From assembly GCA_032209605.1 (NCBI GenBank), contig JASFXZ010000005.1:24168905-24232904 (forward strand): 64,000 nucleotides of DNA, written 5' to 3'. A program made the position numbers and the translations under genes. This document shows positions 1-12,661 of the stretch, piece by piece. The notes below the pieces were generated by a model, which did no database searches, was not told the origin of the DNA, and saw only the letters and a program-made list of their open reading frames with translations. The DNA comes from Mactromeris polynyma (lineage: Eukaryota; Mollusca; Bivalvia; Venerida; Mactridae). The first letter of the stretch is position 1. Each line of letters begins with the position of its first letter.

Positions 1-582
1 GAATATTTCTTTCCTACTTGTAGTTTCAATTTTGAAATTAAATACATAACTTTATAGACATGTACATTAGTTTTATTGAAGCAACATGCTGTATTGGTAA
101 CTTGTGTAATCATCTTTGACTACAGTAGTTATAATATTTCCTATATTCCCTGCTGACAATAGGACAATTAATATTGTTAGAATGTATCTGCCTCCTGTAT
201 TTGGGGTGCCCTCACTATAGAGGGACAAGAATGGCAACCACCGTCTAACCCTTGCATGCATCGTAAAATCGACTAAATGAGCTTGAACATTTGGAGTCAT
301 TGTAACTCTTGCCTCCAGCAGTTGGGATGGTTTTGATTTCATGTGTTATATTTTTTATCTCGTTGTAAATAACTTGTGGAACCTAAATCATCTTTCCTGT
401 TAAGGGGCATGATAACCTAAATTGTGTTGGTGCACCTTAAAATCTAAAAACACATAATAAACATAGATTGTATCTGGAAATACTATTTTGATTATACATG
501 CATATTGAATTTTTAAGAAACTGGCATATTAAATTAACTTCAATGATTATCAGTTGTGTACAGAAGTTTTAAAACTATTTAC
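1..582. other. no gene recognised
   Basis: Non-coding as far as I can see. A minus-strand open frame at 73-342 shows no family motif and does not look like the missing 3' part of the transposase gene that starts just to the right. Confidence 0.5.
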
Positions 583-3500
583 TTTTTGCTGGGGTAGCCA
601 TATTCTACTAATGTAAGCTTCTAAATATGGCCAGTCCTTTGACGACTTCAATTCCAGTAATTTAAGATTGAAATCCTCGATGGTGATTCCATTGGCCAAT
701 CTCAACAAGGAACCCATAGCACTCATTCTCTTATTCTTGGTCAACCACCTTAACCATGCTTGAATCCTGTGGAAATCACAAAGTAAGCCGATTGAGTCTG
801 AAAAACAAATTAAGTGTTAAAGATAATAAAAAATAATTTTTGAATTACAAAAATTAGAATTAATATTTAGACAGAACAAAATTTATGCAGTCACTGCATG
901 TCTTGCTAATATGCCATTTCTGACATCGTAGACGTAAATAAGTAACGTAAGCATGGTTTTCAGTTGCAAATTTATGGCCAAGATCATTGTACAAAAACTT
1001 GTTTATTGGTCTAAGCCGAACTTGAGAATATAATTACTTGGAAAAATGGAGTCCATGGCTTTGATTTCTTTTTCATCAAAGTCTGTCATGTAATGCCTGG
1101 GTATCCAGTCAGGATTGTTGTCTTTTATGATTTGAATAGCCTCTTGTATTGCCAAACTTGTCTCATTTTCAGGAATGAAACAAGCGACTATCTGATGGTC
1201 CGTGTTCGTCTTCACAGCCAAAAAGAACAAAGGCAGATTAAACCGACTGGTTTTATATGTGGCGTCTAGTAGAGTCATGACGTTGCCGTAAAGAATCATC
1301 AGTCTTTTCATCCAGGATGCTTGGTATACCATCAGGAAAGTCTGTTATATAGGTATAAATGAAAGATGTACAACTATATTTAAAGGATATATTGTTAATT
1401 TTAATTACCACTGTACTTGTTGCTGATTTCTGATTTTTTCGTGTGAATAATGATTGCTTGAATTATAGTCAAATCTGTATTGCCTTTTATTTGAAAATTG
1501 AATATTGTAGGGTGAAATGGAAAGTTGATAAAAGTAAAGATACGTTTACTCGAAGGAAGATATAGTTTAGAAATAGTTTAGAGAAAGGTATTTCATTCAT
1601 TTATTTTTATATGATTTATTAAGCTTTAAACAATGCCATGAGCTGCAAGATGATAATGGTTCACATAAGGTGTGACAAGATATATCACAGATCATTGGCA
1701 TATTGGTACACATAGATTTACATGCCATAACATGAGTGACTGTGGTTGGTGCTCTTGTTTATTATTATATAAGCTAACTAGGGTCATTTGTGCCCTCTTT
1801 TTTCAATTAAACTAAATTTTATATATGTATATACACTGAACAAAACTTATAAACCGACACCTGGTAATTTCATGAATTGAAAGCCTGTTTACGGTTAAGA
1901 CAAAACATAAATTTATGTGTAGGATTTTTATAAAAGTTTGTAGAAATTAGGTGAAAATGAGTATGTGTTTTCTACAATATAACAAGTATTTGCAAGGAAC
2001 TCACAATTTATCAGGTGTCGGTTTATAAGTTTTGTTCAGTGTGTATATATATGTATACTAGTATTAACTAACAGTTACTCATTAAATTAAATGTTTAAAT
2101 TCTTGAGGATAATATCAATACCTGATGATTGCCATTATTGTTTTCTGACTTTGTCCTCATAAAGACCAGGTCATCTGGATGGTTTGACTTCCATTCATCT
2201 AACTGTTAACAAAGTAAATTCAAATAAATATTAAATTACAAGACAGAATACTACATGCTATATCGTAAGTTATTTAAAAAACCATTTAAAATTGAATACA
2301 GCTTTATAATTTAAATTTATTGGTAATGAAAACAAAAAGCAAAATGAAAATTTTGTCCTTTTGAATGTATTCCTTGTAACAGTTATTGTCCCTTTACTCT
2401 GTAATAAAATGTTTAGTATATTATATAAAATTAACATGAAAAAATTATGCCTTGAAGTTATTTGTCCCTTTGTATTCTGACATTTGTTAGTTGGACCAAC
2501 GTTGATGGGGTTTTCACCTATGGACTACAACATTTTTCCTCTACGGATATGCCTAGTTGTCCGATAGCTGACTACTCTAAATTTGTTTTCAATTTATTTT
2601 GAATGTAACGCGGTATCAAACTATTTAATTTTTTCAAACAAACATTCTATAATAATAGTACCTAAAAGATCTTCATTCACGATACGGTCAACTGTGAGTT
2701 GACAGACACATAACCCCTTCAAACACTCTTTGTTAGTCAATATAAAAAAATGAACAATTCAGTAAGCTGTTACATACTATTTTCTCTAGTTTTGCTTGTT
2801 CTTCACATTGATGGTCAATCTTTTTTTCTGCTATTCTAATGTGGTTTGCAATAGTTCTCATTACCGGAAAAAATCTTCTGTTGCTCCTTTGTGGATTATC
2901 ATTGTTAATTAATGATACATACTGTTCCAGGTGACTTTTGACTTCACTAGTGCCTGTAATGCCTTCATCAACCAGACTAGATATTTTCTTTTTTAGTTTG
3001 TTGTCTATTGGCATAGCAACACCTGCATTCTGTAATCAAAACATTACATAAAAAATTTAATCATTGAAATCAATTAATAGCAAAGTACTACTATGGTGTT
3101 TAGAGGGCCATTTCATAACACGGATGCATGGCAATCAAATTTGTTGTAACATAGTAAATAAATAGTTAATAATATTACAAATATCCTTCATAATTCAACC
3201 TATGAGATGCAATGATTGAGGCATTTTATATAAATACATAATATAATTTGTAAAATGGTGCATTTTTAAAATAATATTTATAATGAATTTAAATATTTTG
3301 TTTTATAAAACTTATAGAGACATGATAATCAAAACGTTTCCGTCAATTTAAATATTTGCTTCAGCTAAAAGAACATAAGACTTCCATTTAAAATACAGAA
3401 TCAAAGGTTTCCAATAAATTAAATACCTTCCCGGTGAAGTGATTCAAGTGATCTTCAACCGAGGGAATTGTCACTGTGAATACTTTTTTACCGGTGGACA

Positions 3501-5114
3501 TGGAACGCTTTACTTCTACTGCTGCCTGCTGCTTTGATTTGTCATTAAAATCCTGTGGCTGTGTAGAGAAAGTTAAATGATTATGATGTAATGTTGCTTT
3601 ATCACATGACTTTGCTTGTATCCGGGTTAGTACCGAGTACGTATTTTTTTATACTACACTAGTGTAGTATAACAACGTCATGACGTCAGTATGTCTCATA
3701 AATGACGTCAATATATCTAATAAATGGCGTTGTTTAGTTCGCGGAGACGTTAATCAGTAGAAAAATGAGTTCTTCATCTCTATTTGTGTCATGTGATAAA
3801 AAGAATCTAACACTCGTTGTCAATTGATATAAACTTTTATCAAACTTGTTCAGTAAATTGTTATTAAACTCGCCAGAGGCTCGCTTAATAAAAATTTCCA
3901 AAACATGTTTAATAAAAGTTTATACCAATAGACAACTCGTGACAGATCATCTATATATCATATTAAAAATGTATATTATAATGTCATTTATGAAATTGAG
4001 ATATACTTCTAGGCATGGTTCAATCGGCGTGCGTGGCAAATGTGCTCCCTAACCATTAGACCGATACCTGGCAATTTTTTTATATACATTTAAAATCATT
4101 AAATATCACCCGACATGACTCATTTGCCTATTAAAAACCTGAAACAAAGACACAATACTGAAGATTCTTGTAATTCATAGCAGTGACATTAAACAATATT
4201 GTACCATTTGTTTGATTGCCTAGAAGTAAACAAGATTCAGAAATCAATAATTGTCAATTAAAAATCACTTTATAATTTGTTAAAACAACTGATACACTGT
4301 ATTTCACTAAGATTTGTCATGCTGATGCTTAATTACCATGCTGGTTCCATTCACTAACTTAACTTCCTTAGAACTCTTAACCCTCAATACCCAGCTTTTT
4401 TGCCAAATTTTATAAGCCCTTGCTATTTCACATGTAATATAAAACCTAGACAGACCTTAAATTGTGGAAATTGATAATCTTCCAGAATCACTATTTTGGC
4501 TGGGCAGTCTTTTTTCCTCGATTCCAATGCGCAGAATCTTCCTTTTTTAACATAGTGATGGTCATCAGCTGTCTGTTCATTCTACAATGTATAAATTGTT
4601 AATGTGTGGCTCAAAGTATAATCAAAAAGCCTAAAACACTATTACTGAATGAGACACGCAGGCACACAATGTTCGTGTGAATAATACTGTAAAAACGACC
4701 TACTAGTAACTTGTTGACCAACTTATGAATTATCTGGGAAGTAAAAGGCAATACTTCCTATAGATTTAATGTTACAGGACAATGATTTCTATTGTACTAT
4801 CAGCATATACAGTGTCGCCTTTGGTAATTACTGACTTAATTTTTTGGGAATTTTATTTATTTTATAATATTTGTTTGCTTAACAACTTGTGCCTATTCAT
4901 AATGCTATCTGCAAACGAAAGCATTAGTTTTTTCCTTATAATCAATTGAACGAAATGAGAAACTAATGTACCTGCTTATTCTTCTTTAATTGTTTAGCTT
5001 TCTTGTTTTTATAGTAGTCTTTACCATGCTGGCAGTCCAGAACTTTTCTGCCAACATTTATGGCAGGTATTTGTCCACGCCAAACAACCTTCTTTCTTTT
5101 TGAGGAGTCAAGTT
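583..5114 (-). CDS. multi-exon gene with MULE-type transposase core (partial)
   Basis: Seven minus-strand exons can be joined by GT-AG sites: 5114-4972, 4581-4456, 3558-3427, 3029-2778, 2202-2122, 1341 to about 1015, and 797-583. The introns whose two ends I could place are phase 0. The early exons resemble the N-terminal region of animal proteins often named calcium-responsive-transcription-factor-like (KKDCPAKIVI, TVTIPSVEDHLNHF). Exons 6-7 hold the MULE/SWIM transposase core: LLDATYKTSRF with the first acidic residue, then MTDFDEKEI, then LCDFHRIQAW. The catalytic role is inferred from the MULE family. The start exon, the last acidic residue and any SWIM finger are not visible; the frame after 583 is lost or lies outside the window. 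The donor of exon 6 is unresolved: the frame runs on to a stop near 1003. It may be a host-domesticated copy or a decaying transposon. Confidence 0.7.
1834..2041. mobile_element. 208-bp MITE with 30-bp perfect terminal inverted repeats
   Basis: The ends 1834-1863 and 2012-2041 are perfect inverted repeats beginning CACTGAACAAAACTTATAAA. TA-rich sequence flanks both sides. This fits a non-autonomous Tc1/mariner-type element, but the exact TA duplication is blurred by surrounding TATA repeats. It lies in an intron of the MULE-type gene and has no ORF. Confidence 0.8.
3651..3710. promoter_or_regulatory. palindrome plus paired TGACGTCA (CRE-like) sites
   Basis: A perfect 20-bp palindrome (3651-3670, ATACTACACTAGTGTAGTAT) is followed by two full TGACGTCA octamers at 3681-3688 and 3703-3710. 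TGACGTCA is the classical CREB/ATF site. The cluster lies in an intron of the MULE-type gene. No promoter is proven. Confidence 0.35.
4010..4075 (-). repeat. tRNA-derived (Gly-like) SINE head, degraded
   Basis: On the minus strand GGTCTAATGGTTAGG resembles a tRNA A box and CGATTGAACCATG a weak B box, with a TTGCCAC anticodon-like loop as in tRNA-Gly(GCC). The acceptor stem is not paired, so this is a SINE remnant or tRNA pseudogene. Confidence 0.4.
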
Positions 5115-5564
5115 CTGAACAAAAAATATATATCATGAGGTCATGCACTAATTTCCGACTTAAAACACATCTACAGAAATATGTACAGCACTACTGCAGA
5201 ATAAATTAACTTTTTTATAAACAAGATAATATGCATTAAGTCAAGTGATAAAAATAATATAAACAACAAGAGAGAGAAAGTTTATCCAGCACTTTCTCGG
5301 GTGAGTGACCCTGATAAAGTTTTACTACATGTGCATCAATATCCATTGGATATATCCCGTCAATTTTTCTGCCTATTAAGATGAACAAATATGTAAAGAT
5401 ATTGTAACTCTTTTCCAGGTTGGCCACAGACTGAGGAAACATGGATGAAATCAATTCCACCCGGAGAAAAAATCAATCAACTTGGTTAAAAAACTTTGTT
5501 AAAAAAATATATATATTATCTTGCCAAATTCATGTTTAGTGCTCATAATATACAATTGTTTAGG

Positions 5565-5733
5565 AAATAGAACATAAGTTTGCGTGCATTACGGTGTAAT
5601 AATGCACGGTTTGGAGTTCATATGCGTATGAATTAATCACGAAGGCCGTAGGCCTGAGTGATTAATAACTACGCATATGAACGACAAACCGTGCATTATT
5701 ACACCGTAATGCACGCAAAATTATGTTCTATTT
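5565..5733. mobile_element. 169-bp foldback element
   Basis: The two halves are near-perfect inverted repeats. The outer arms read AAATAGAACATAA and the inner arms contain GCGTGCATTACGGTGTAATA. The centre near 5640-5655 is GGCCGTAGGCC. No ORF. Non-autonomous DNA element of unknown superfamily. Confidence 0.75.
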
Positions 5734-5734
5734 G

Positions 5735-6259
5735 CATTCTAACACGCATAAGGGATGCAATCAGTACAAACTTATTTGTTATGCGGAAGGCAAATTACTG
5801 CAGTTCTTGTTTTATGGACTACAGCGGCTGTTAGATTAGCCTCCCCAGTACAAATAATGACAATAATGTGTTTATTTTCTTAAAAACGCTAATTCAGCAC
5901 ATGATTTCAATGGATATAATTCACATTTAGATATTTCCATGTAACCCGTTAACTAATAACTCATTATTATAGAAAAGGATAGAAATAAACTGAAAAGTCA
6001 TTCGTGCACCTGCAGACGAAGTTGCAAGAAGCACCGGAATAATTATCAGTGAAATCACGTGGCGCACGGGATCGTAGTAAAACTATTTTACTACGATCCC
6101 GTGCGCCATGTGATTTCATTGATAAATATTGCGATATATACGTGGGGGGATTTGAACAGCCAAAAATAGTACGGCTTACGACCGTGCATATATGGTAGCA
6201 TATATGCACGTTTGCTTCCATACCTGTATACAGGGTAAAATACATAGAGTGTTAGAATA
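5735..6259. mobile_element. nested palindromic element with two internal hairpins
   Basis: ATTCTAACAC near 5736 recurs inverted near 6249-6258, suggesting terminal repeats of a roughly 520-bp element abutting the foldback on its left. Inside are a hairpin with a stem of about 38 bp (6044-6124, core GGCGCACGGGATCGTAGTAA) and a 12-bp-arm hairpin at 6183-6210 (CGTGCATATATG). The outer boundary is uncertain. Confidence 0.45.
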
Positions 6260-6457
6260 TAAATTTAAGCGGCACGATAAATACAATGTCCTGACAACGT
6301 TAGTTTTATCAGGTTTGATGTGTAAATAAAAGCATAAATTGACTATCTTCAAGCTAATTTGTGTTGGTGCAATGTTGAACATAAGTAAAAGAAAGAGTTG
6401 CAGGTTCATTGCATGAAGAGCAACATTTCAGCCAGTTATTATCACAAACACCATAGA

Positions 6458-6541
6458 GTAAAGTTAGAGATCTGTGACCCTAGAGTACAGTTAGAAATCT
6501 GTTACCCTCAAGTAAAGTTAGGGATATGTAACCCTCAAGTA
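6458..6541. repeat. 27-bp tandem repeat, 3.1 copies
   Basis: Units start at 6458, 6485 and 6512 with GTAAAGTTAG or GTACAGTTAG, and a fourth begins at 6539. A few substitutions separate the units. Confidence 0.8.
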
Positions 6542-6664
6542 AAGCACTAGTTAAAAACTTAAGTGTATTTAGTAACGGCCATATTACATGAGCAAATTAA
6601 TATTTTTTTTTTGTGACTTTTGAACAACACATTTATGTTTAAAAATTTGTACAATGGTTGCATT

Positions 6665-7411
6665 TTAGTAGGCGATGGATGAAACCAAGACGGGCACAGT
6701 TACAATGGTCTTAAAAGCATCAACTGTGTCTGCTTGGTGTGCAATTAGGGGCAATATATTCTGACTTATTGTTCTTGGATAAAAAGAGAATTTGTACTGG
6801 TCACTTGAAGTACCGATATGTTCAAAGCCATTTCCACTATTGTATCGAGTTCTTTGGTCAGATGGGATAATTAAGTTATTTTCAGGGTATATGGCCTCAA
6901 TATGATGGATTATTTTATAAAACATTATAAGACGAGCTGTAGTTCTTCTGATTTCTAAGTATAGCCAGTTAAAAGAGTATGTAACATGTTGGATACTGAA
7001 CTGGTGTTATTGATTCGATTGTTGGTAAATCTAGTGGCCCTTCTCTGAACTTTTTCAATCTGTACTTTTTGGCCTTTGGCATGTGGGTCCAAAAAAAGAA
7101 GAGGATTATTCCTATTTTGATCTTACAATAGCTTTATATGCATGTTCTTTGACTTTAGATGAATTTATTTTTAATTTTCTGCGAAGGACGCCATGGGACT
7201 AGTTTGCTTTATTTGTAATTGATTTCATGTGTTTGTCCCATTTGAGATTGTTTTGTAATGTTACTCCTTAATATTTTGCTCATTCTACTTTCTTTAAATT
7301 GTGATTGTGTAAGGTGTATTGGAAATTTATGGGGGTATTTTTCTGCTTTACTGAGAGGATGTTACATTTATCTGGAAGATAATGCATTAGCCAGTTCCAC
7401 CTGCTTCTAAG
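6665..7411 (-). pseudogene. decayed LINE reverse transcriptase (C-terminal part)
   Basis: Reading the minus strand across three frames recovers the 3' part of a non-LTR retrotransposon reverse transcriptase: a KKVE-(stop)-AKY segment, GVTLQNNLKWDKHM, a GVLRRKLKINSS stretch, KVQRRATRFTNNR and, at the end, RLIMFYKIIHHIEAIYP and YKFSFYPRTI. This order is typical of Jockey/CR1/L2-type LINE proteins in molluscs. Several stops and at least two frameshifts interrupt it, and the catalytic FADD block is not present, so it is a 5'-truncated dead copy. The subfamily is not determined. Confidence 0.75.
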
Positions 7412-9124
7412 TCAGGCTCTTTTTTCGTAAGTAACACAATAAATTAATACATACCGGTAGTTGCTTACAAAATTTCAAGAAACGTTTTATTAATTCTTAA
7501 ATAAATTGTGTTTGCAGGTGCAGGCAAAAGACTGAATCAACTGTAAGGGTGACATTAAATTTCCATACAAAGGGAGACAAGTCAACAAAGGGAGACCTCA
7601 ATTTTTATTATTACGTGATTCTGCCATCTATGAAATTTATCGGTATTTAATTTTGAATACAGTGTCAGAAATACAATGTCTGTGTCTGTATTATGACGAC
7701 TGGTCATGTATTGAAGAAATAACTGATATTGATGATAATTATTTACCTTACCAACATATAAATTATCGATGTTATTTGCAACCAAGTTTACCACTAAATC
7801 TGCTAGATTGTCATTAAGATCGTTGATGAGTGCCATTAAGACCAGTTTTAAGATTACATTACCACTTCTTTAAAGTGACGGTAACCCATTGCTCCTAAGC
7901 ATACTGGTCAGGAATTTACGTCTCCGGTATCTAGGTAATGTCAGGATTAACAGTGTAATGGGTTTTTTTGAGATTCATAATTTAGGCAATGGGAAAACGT
8001 CCCTAATAGTGGAATTGGGACGACTCTTGTCGAAATTGGGAACAGATCTGTTTACTGGCACCGTCCAAAGAGGGAATAAACAAGCAGCCCTTTAACACAG
8101 AACATGTCTGCATGTGACATACCAATAACAGAATCCAGGGAATTGTATGTACATACTGGTGTAAATTATAAGGACAAATTCGACCGCTTGACAGAAAAAC
8201 ACGGTGATCGGGTGATACCAAATCTAGGCACCTGCTGTATACCCAACCTAATACATTTCTTGTACTTAACATAAATATGCTCTATATGTATACAATGGTT
8301 ATGTTTTTCATACCACTTTTTCACGCTTTAATAATTTTCATATGTTTAATTCTTCTTGCATCAGTTTTAGAAGACACTTTTGGCATTACAGCAATATTTG
8401 AAAGGAGTTTTTGAATACTATTAATAATGACTGAAAGATGTTGCACTTTTTTGGTTTTGAAGACACCAGTTAACTTGAATTTTGTTATACACCGATCTGT
8501 GTGGGAGGACTGGTTTCTGTTGTATTATCATTATAATGTTATTACCATGTGAATAGTGAATTTTATATTATCCGTCTGCATATATGTTTGTATGAGTGAA
8601 ATAAAGATATTGAATTGCCTTGTGGATTATGTCCCTTGTTTGTTATTTCCTTGTATTGGTGTATTTCGTGACCGTTTAGGCAACTTTATTTAATAATGAA
8701 TTTGTCAAAATGCCTAAAAAAATCTTCATTTTATCTAGTCAATATGTGTTTAAAAAGATATTGAGCAACATTCTTTTTATAACTAAAAAAGCAAATATAT
8801 TGACTTTTTATCAATGCCCCCATGAAAGCGTGGCAGCAAACTTTTGAGATAATTTATCTGAAACAATAACTAATTTATTAAGCCTAAATTGACTACTTAT
8901 TCTTGCAGTATTTTGTTGCCGTATATTTTTCATGTAAGTGTTAATTAATTTGTATGGGAAGCTATACTCTTTACCAAAAACACAACATAATTCAGGACTA
9001 AGGTACAATTGATACATTAGTTCACTTGTTTTACGTAAATGTTAATATACCTGTGCAATAAGAACATGTTATGTACAGTTGAAAACAACCCAATGCTTTC
9101 GTTCAAGTTGAAAATCGTTGACCA
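7412..9124. other. no gene recognised
   Basis: Only short open frames on both strands, none with a recognisable motif. AT-rich, with no strong repeats seen. Confidence 0.5.
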
Positions 9125-9132
9125 ATAGCTGT

Positions 9133-9717
9133 TAGGGGTGACTACTTGGGTCCATTTTTGACTATTGCAATAATATTGGGATTGCTGAAAGCACTTGCGA
9201 TACTAGTGTAACAGGGTGTGTTTTATGAATTAAGTTCTAACCTAGTAAGAAGGATAACTCTGGAGGTGACTTGTTAAAATATGATTGAATTACTTCCCTT
9301 GAATCATTGCTATTTGTTGAACTCGTTCACGCATCAATTTGCCGCTTTTCTTAATCCTTTAATTGGTCAGGTGATAGATTTGTGCAGAAATAGTCAGAGG
9401 ACAGTAAGATCTTGTTGGGAGAAGTTGTTATTAAAAGAGATAAATTGAATTTAACATTTGATTGTGTCATGGAGACAGTTTTGCCGCTTTTGTGGCAGTT
9501 TTGATGCGAGGAGTTATTTATAATTACTTTTTATAACGAGATGCAGCGGAAGTTGTTTTAAATTAATCATAAACTGTATAGAAAGGAAACTATCGTATCT
9601 ATCGATAGGAGAGCTAACTATCGGCGATAGTAATTGGATCGAGACTTACTATAAATCCATACTATCGGGACACTGGATCGCCATGCATCGATATTTAGAT
9701 GCATCGGCCCACCCCTA
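9133..9717. mobile_element. 585-bp non-autonomous hAT-type element
   Basis: The ends are TAGGGGTG and CACCCCTA, and an exact 8-bp direct repeat ATAGCTGT flanks them at 9125-9132 and 9718-9725. An 8-bp duplication with TAGGGGTG-type ends is diagnostic of hAT transposons. No transposase is encoded. The right half holds several ATCGAT/CTATCG palindromic motifs (9593-9700). Confidence 0.85.
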
Positions 9718-9725
9718 ATAGCTGT

Positions 9726-10334
9726 AATGCAGCGGTTATTAATCTCATATTTAAAGTGAGACAATTTGAATCATAAAAATTGACTAAAACTGTGTTGATC
9801 AGCAACAGACGTTTACTATATCAAACTTGTTGTATTTTGAAAACATTTGTGTATTGATGTTTTCAACATTAAAACTGTTCAACGGCCCATGAATGAATAG
9901 TTTGGATTATGCAACAGTACTGTACACAACAAAATCAGTACAGTATTTGATGGTATTTCAGAGTTGACTAGTGTTTATTTTAACTTTTGCATATGGGTCG
10001 ATTTGCATATAAACATAAAAATATATTATGTTCTCTTTAAATACAATATTAAGTACCAGAAAAGAGTTTATAATTATTAATTAAAAAAAAGATTGCCTAC
10101 ACGAAGGATTGAAACTTGGATCGCGTGATTTGTAGTCTGTGTACACACCCACTGCACCATTAGTTATTCAATTGTTAATATATATTCTTCTACACTGGTA
10201 TGGTTATAAAATAGTAGGCCCTACGTGTATTCAAATAAAACAAGCCTTTAATTAGGACGTGATAAAACCAATTGAAGTACTGTCATGACCTTAGAATGGT
10301 ATCTTACGCTGACATTTTTCTCATTTAAAAGACC
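9726..10334. other. no gene; tRNA-like relic at 10095-10172
   Basis: Mostly featureless AT-rich sequence. On the minus strand at 10172-10095 a tRNA-like stretch has an A-box-like CTAATGGTGCAGTGGGTGT, a CTACAAA anticodon-like loop and a B-box-like AGTTTCAATCC. It is a degraded tRNA or SINE head, not a functional gene. Confidence 0.35.
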
Positions 10335-10520
10335 GGTAGGAAGGATTATATCGTTTGCATAGTCATTTTTCATTACTGTAGAGTGACAAAACACATGGTA
10401 GGAAGGATTACATCGTTTGCATAGTCATTTTTCATTACTGTAGAGTGACAAAACACATGGTAGGAAGGATTACATCGTTTGCATAGTCATTTTTCATTAC
10501 TGTAGAGTGACAAAACATAT
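10335..10520. repeat. 62-bp tandem repeat, 3 copies
   Basis: Units begin GGTAGGAAGGATTA at 10335, 10397 and 10459. They differ by only a few bases (ATATCG versus ACATCG; ACACAT versus ACATAT at the ends). Confidence 0.9.
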
Positions 10521-10884
10521 TTATTACATATTTCACTATCAATATCGAGAAATATGATGTATACTGTAATGGTAGACCAATTAAACGTTTGGTTTGTCTA
10601 CATTTCTTGTCATTGCGGTGTGCAGTAGAGGTCTATACAGTACTGTAGGCATGTTAATCCATGGTTGCTTGTCTCTTGTCTTTTTTTTAAAGTGTACTGT
10701 GTCCTTCAATCACCATGGGCGTAGGAGCAGGTGGGCAGATGTCAGGACAGGGCGGGCCACCAAAGGAATATAATTAACTTGATTTTGTTATAAAACATGT
10801 CCGGTTTTAATACCAAATAAGGAACCTCAGAAGCCCAGAATTCACAAATTTATTTTTGACCCCCCTTCCTCCTCCAAATTGTTT

Positions 10885-11092
10885 GACCCCCCCCCCCCCC
10901 TCCCCCCAATGTTGAAGACGCTCCTTCGCCCATTCCAAGTTTTATCATCATTTTTCATTACCTGATATTAAGAACACTTACAATTGTAACTGTTCATGTT
11001 AGTTTGCACCAACAATATTTACCCACAACTCCAATTAAAATTCTTTGTTATCCACCCCCACCCCCCACCCCCACCCCCCCCCCCCCCCCCCC
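10885..11092. repeat. two C-homopolymer tracts
   Basis: Poly-C/CCCCCA tracts sit at about 10886-10908 and 11046-11092, each followed by a similar short sentence (GACGCTCCTTCGCCC and GACGCTCCTAAGCAC). This suggests two copies of one repeat with unstable C-runs. No gene is visible from 10521 to 11533. Confidence 0.55.
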
Positions 11093-11533
11093 TTCACCAA
11101 AATTTTGAGGACGCTCCTAAGCACATGATCATAATCAAATAACTCGATCATATCTGTTTCTTTCTATCCAAAGAAGGATTTTTAGTAGTTTTTAGTGACT
11201 TCAGTGAATTTATTCGTTGAAGAATGGACCAAATACACTAACAGTATCGTCTGCACTGGGCCAACCTCAGCATTCACGTCTGAAAAATAACAAATAAACA
11301 GCATTTAAGTTAAACCGGACCTTTCTTCCCAAATTGTTTAGTAATAAACGACGAAACATATTTGGTCAAAGTTCCTATTTCGTGCTTATTAACGGCTTCA
11401 AGGCATTCAACCATGGAACTAAATTCAAATAGTCCCGCCATCAGTGAATACAGAACGGTTTGCGACAGTTCTGTTCTGTACAGACAGGAAGCGGTACCGA
11501 TTTATGATAATTGAAATTGTACTAGTGTTTAAC

Positions 11534-11761
11534 CTATATTGTACTAGTGAATAGTATTTCCCGTTTTCGACGTCCATTCCGTTTCATGAGTAAAACACAG
11601 TTTCTGCTCGATTCCTTCGATATTAAAGAGAAACGTACCACATGTCCACATGCATTCATCAAATAATCCCTTTTCCTGTCAGTCTGCGAGGTATAAACTG
11701 AATTATGATCTTCTACATACATAAACAACCTGAAAATACCAACAGAGCTAACACATTTCAC
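11534..11761 (-). CDS. 75-codon ORF in left copy of a perfect inverted duplication
   Basis: Minus-strand open frame. Its central 178 bp (11562-11739) are identical, in reverse orientation, to 17913-18090. The shared residues run from LFMYVEDHNSV through KRNGRRKR and are basic, with no family I recognise. The shared block starts with GTATTTTCAG, which looks like a splice acceptor, so it may be a copied exon with its acceptor. Here the sequence before it can also be read as coding from ATGAAATGTGTTAGC. Gene status is uncertain. Confidence 0.35.
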   Translation of the reverse strand: MKCVSSVGIFRLFMYVEDHNSVYTSQTDRKRDYLMNACGHVVRFSLISKESSRNCVLLMKRNGRRKREILFTSTI

Positions 11762-12445
11762 GTACCGCCGGCCATTTTAATTTTGAAGTGACAGCAAAAA
11801 GAAGTGAAGCAGCAACGTTCTACGATTGGTCAATAATAAAACAGGGTAAAATACCATTATTTTTTATTTTCCGTAATTCTCACTTAATTTATGTATTATG
11901 GTGTATGAATATATTTATTATGTATCATATTATGCATATCGTAATTTAGACTTATCGGGAAAAAGGAGTTATTGAAACGACCTTCACCTTGCTTTGTAAA
12001 CAACGTTTTCGAGCGCCAGATTTAAACTGTAAAAGTTCACAGATTTTTTTTTGAGAAATCATACTTCTAGTCTTCATATTCTTCTGATAATGCGTTGACA
12101 TGATAAATATACTGTATATTTAATACTACATGTATATACACTTGTTTTGGCAATAAACAAAATTGGAATTGTCTAGCGTGTTTGAGTCCAAATACGGGAA
12201 CAGTAAAGACGACGCAATTTCAGTGTCCCCATTATCGTGCATAAAATAAATTTGCATAAAATAATTACAAATACGCCCATTTTTTGTATTTCCATTTCCA
12301 ATTAAAATTACAAACTAATTTTAGGTAATTTAAATACGCAAGATAGTGCCTATACTGTGGTGCACGCTAATAGTTATACCGAGTAAAACATATTTTCATA
12401 TATACTTTTCCACATTGCCAACGTATCGCAGATTTGTATAATGAT

Positions 12446-12661
12446 TTATATTAACATTAAAATATTTAAAGGAAAACCATAACAAAAGCCTTTAATTAAC
12501 TTGATATATTCTGAATTATCATAACCTTCCAAGTAAAGAGCTAAAGTTTTAGCACATATAGGACTAGGCAAACAAATTTTATTCGTTACTTTTCCTATTG
12601 GTGGAGTTTTTGTTAGACACAAGTTTGAAACATTTACTTGCACCATGGGACTTTCCATCAC
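12446..12661 (-). pseudogene. start of second DIRS ORF2 (truncated)
   Basis: This short frame matches the beginning of the ORF2 frame of the complete copy (KICLPSPICAKTLALYLEGY versus KFCLPSPICAKTLALYLEGY) and overlaps the end of the upstream gag segment, as in the intact layout. Homology stops after GFCYGFPL, at about 12465, where the reverse transcriptase should begin. It marks the 3' limit of the second element copy. Confidence 0.75.

Noticed and set aside
5236..5460. First coding exon of the MULE-type gene
   Set aside because: No convincing donor in the needed phase and no similarity to the N-terminus of the family; left out of the model.
6665..6925. An 86-codon stand-alone gene
   Set aside because: It is the last part of a LINE reverse transcriptase whose upstream residues continue in other frames with stops.
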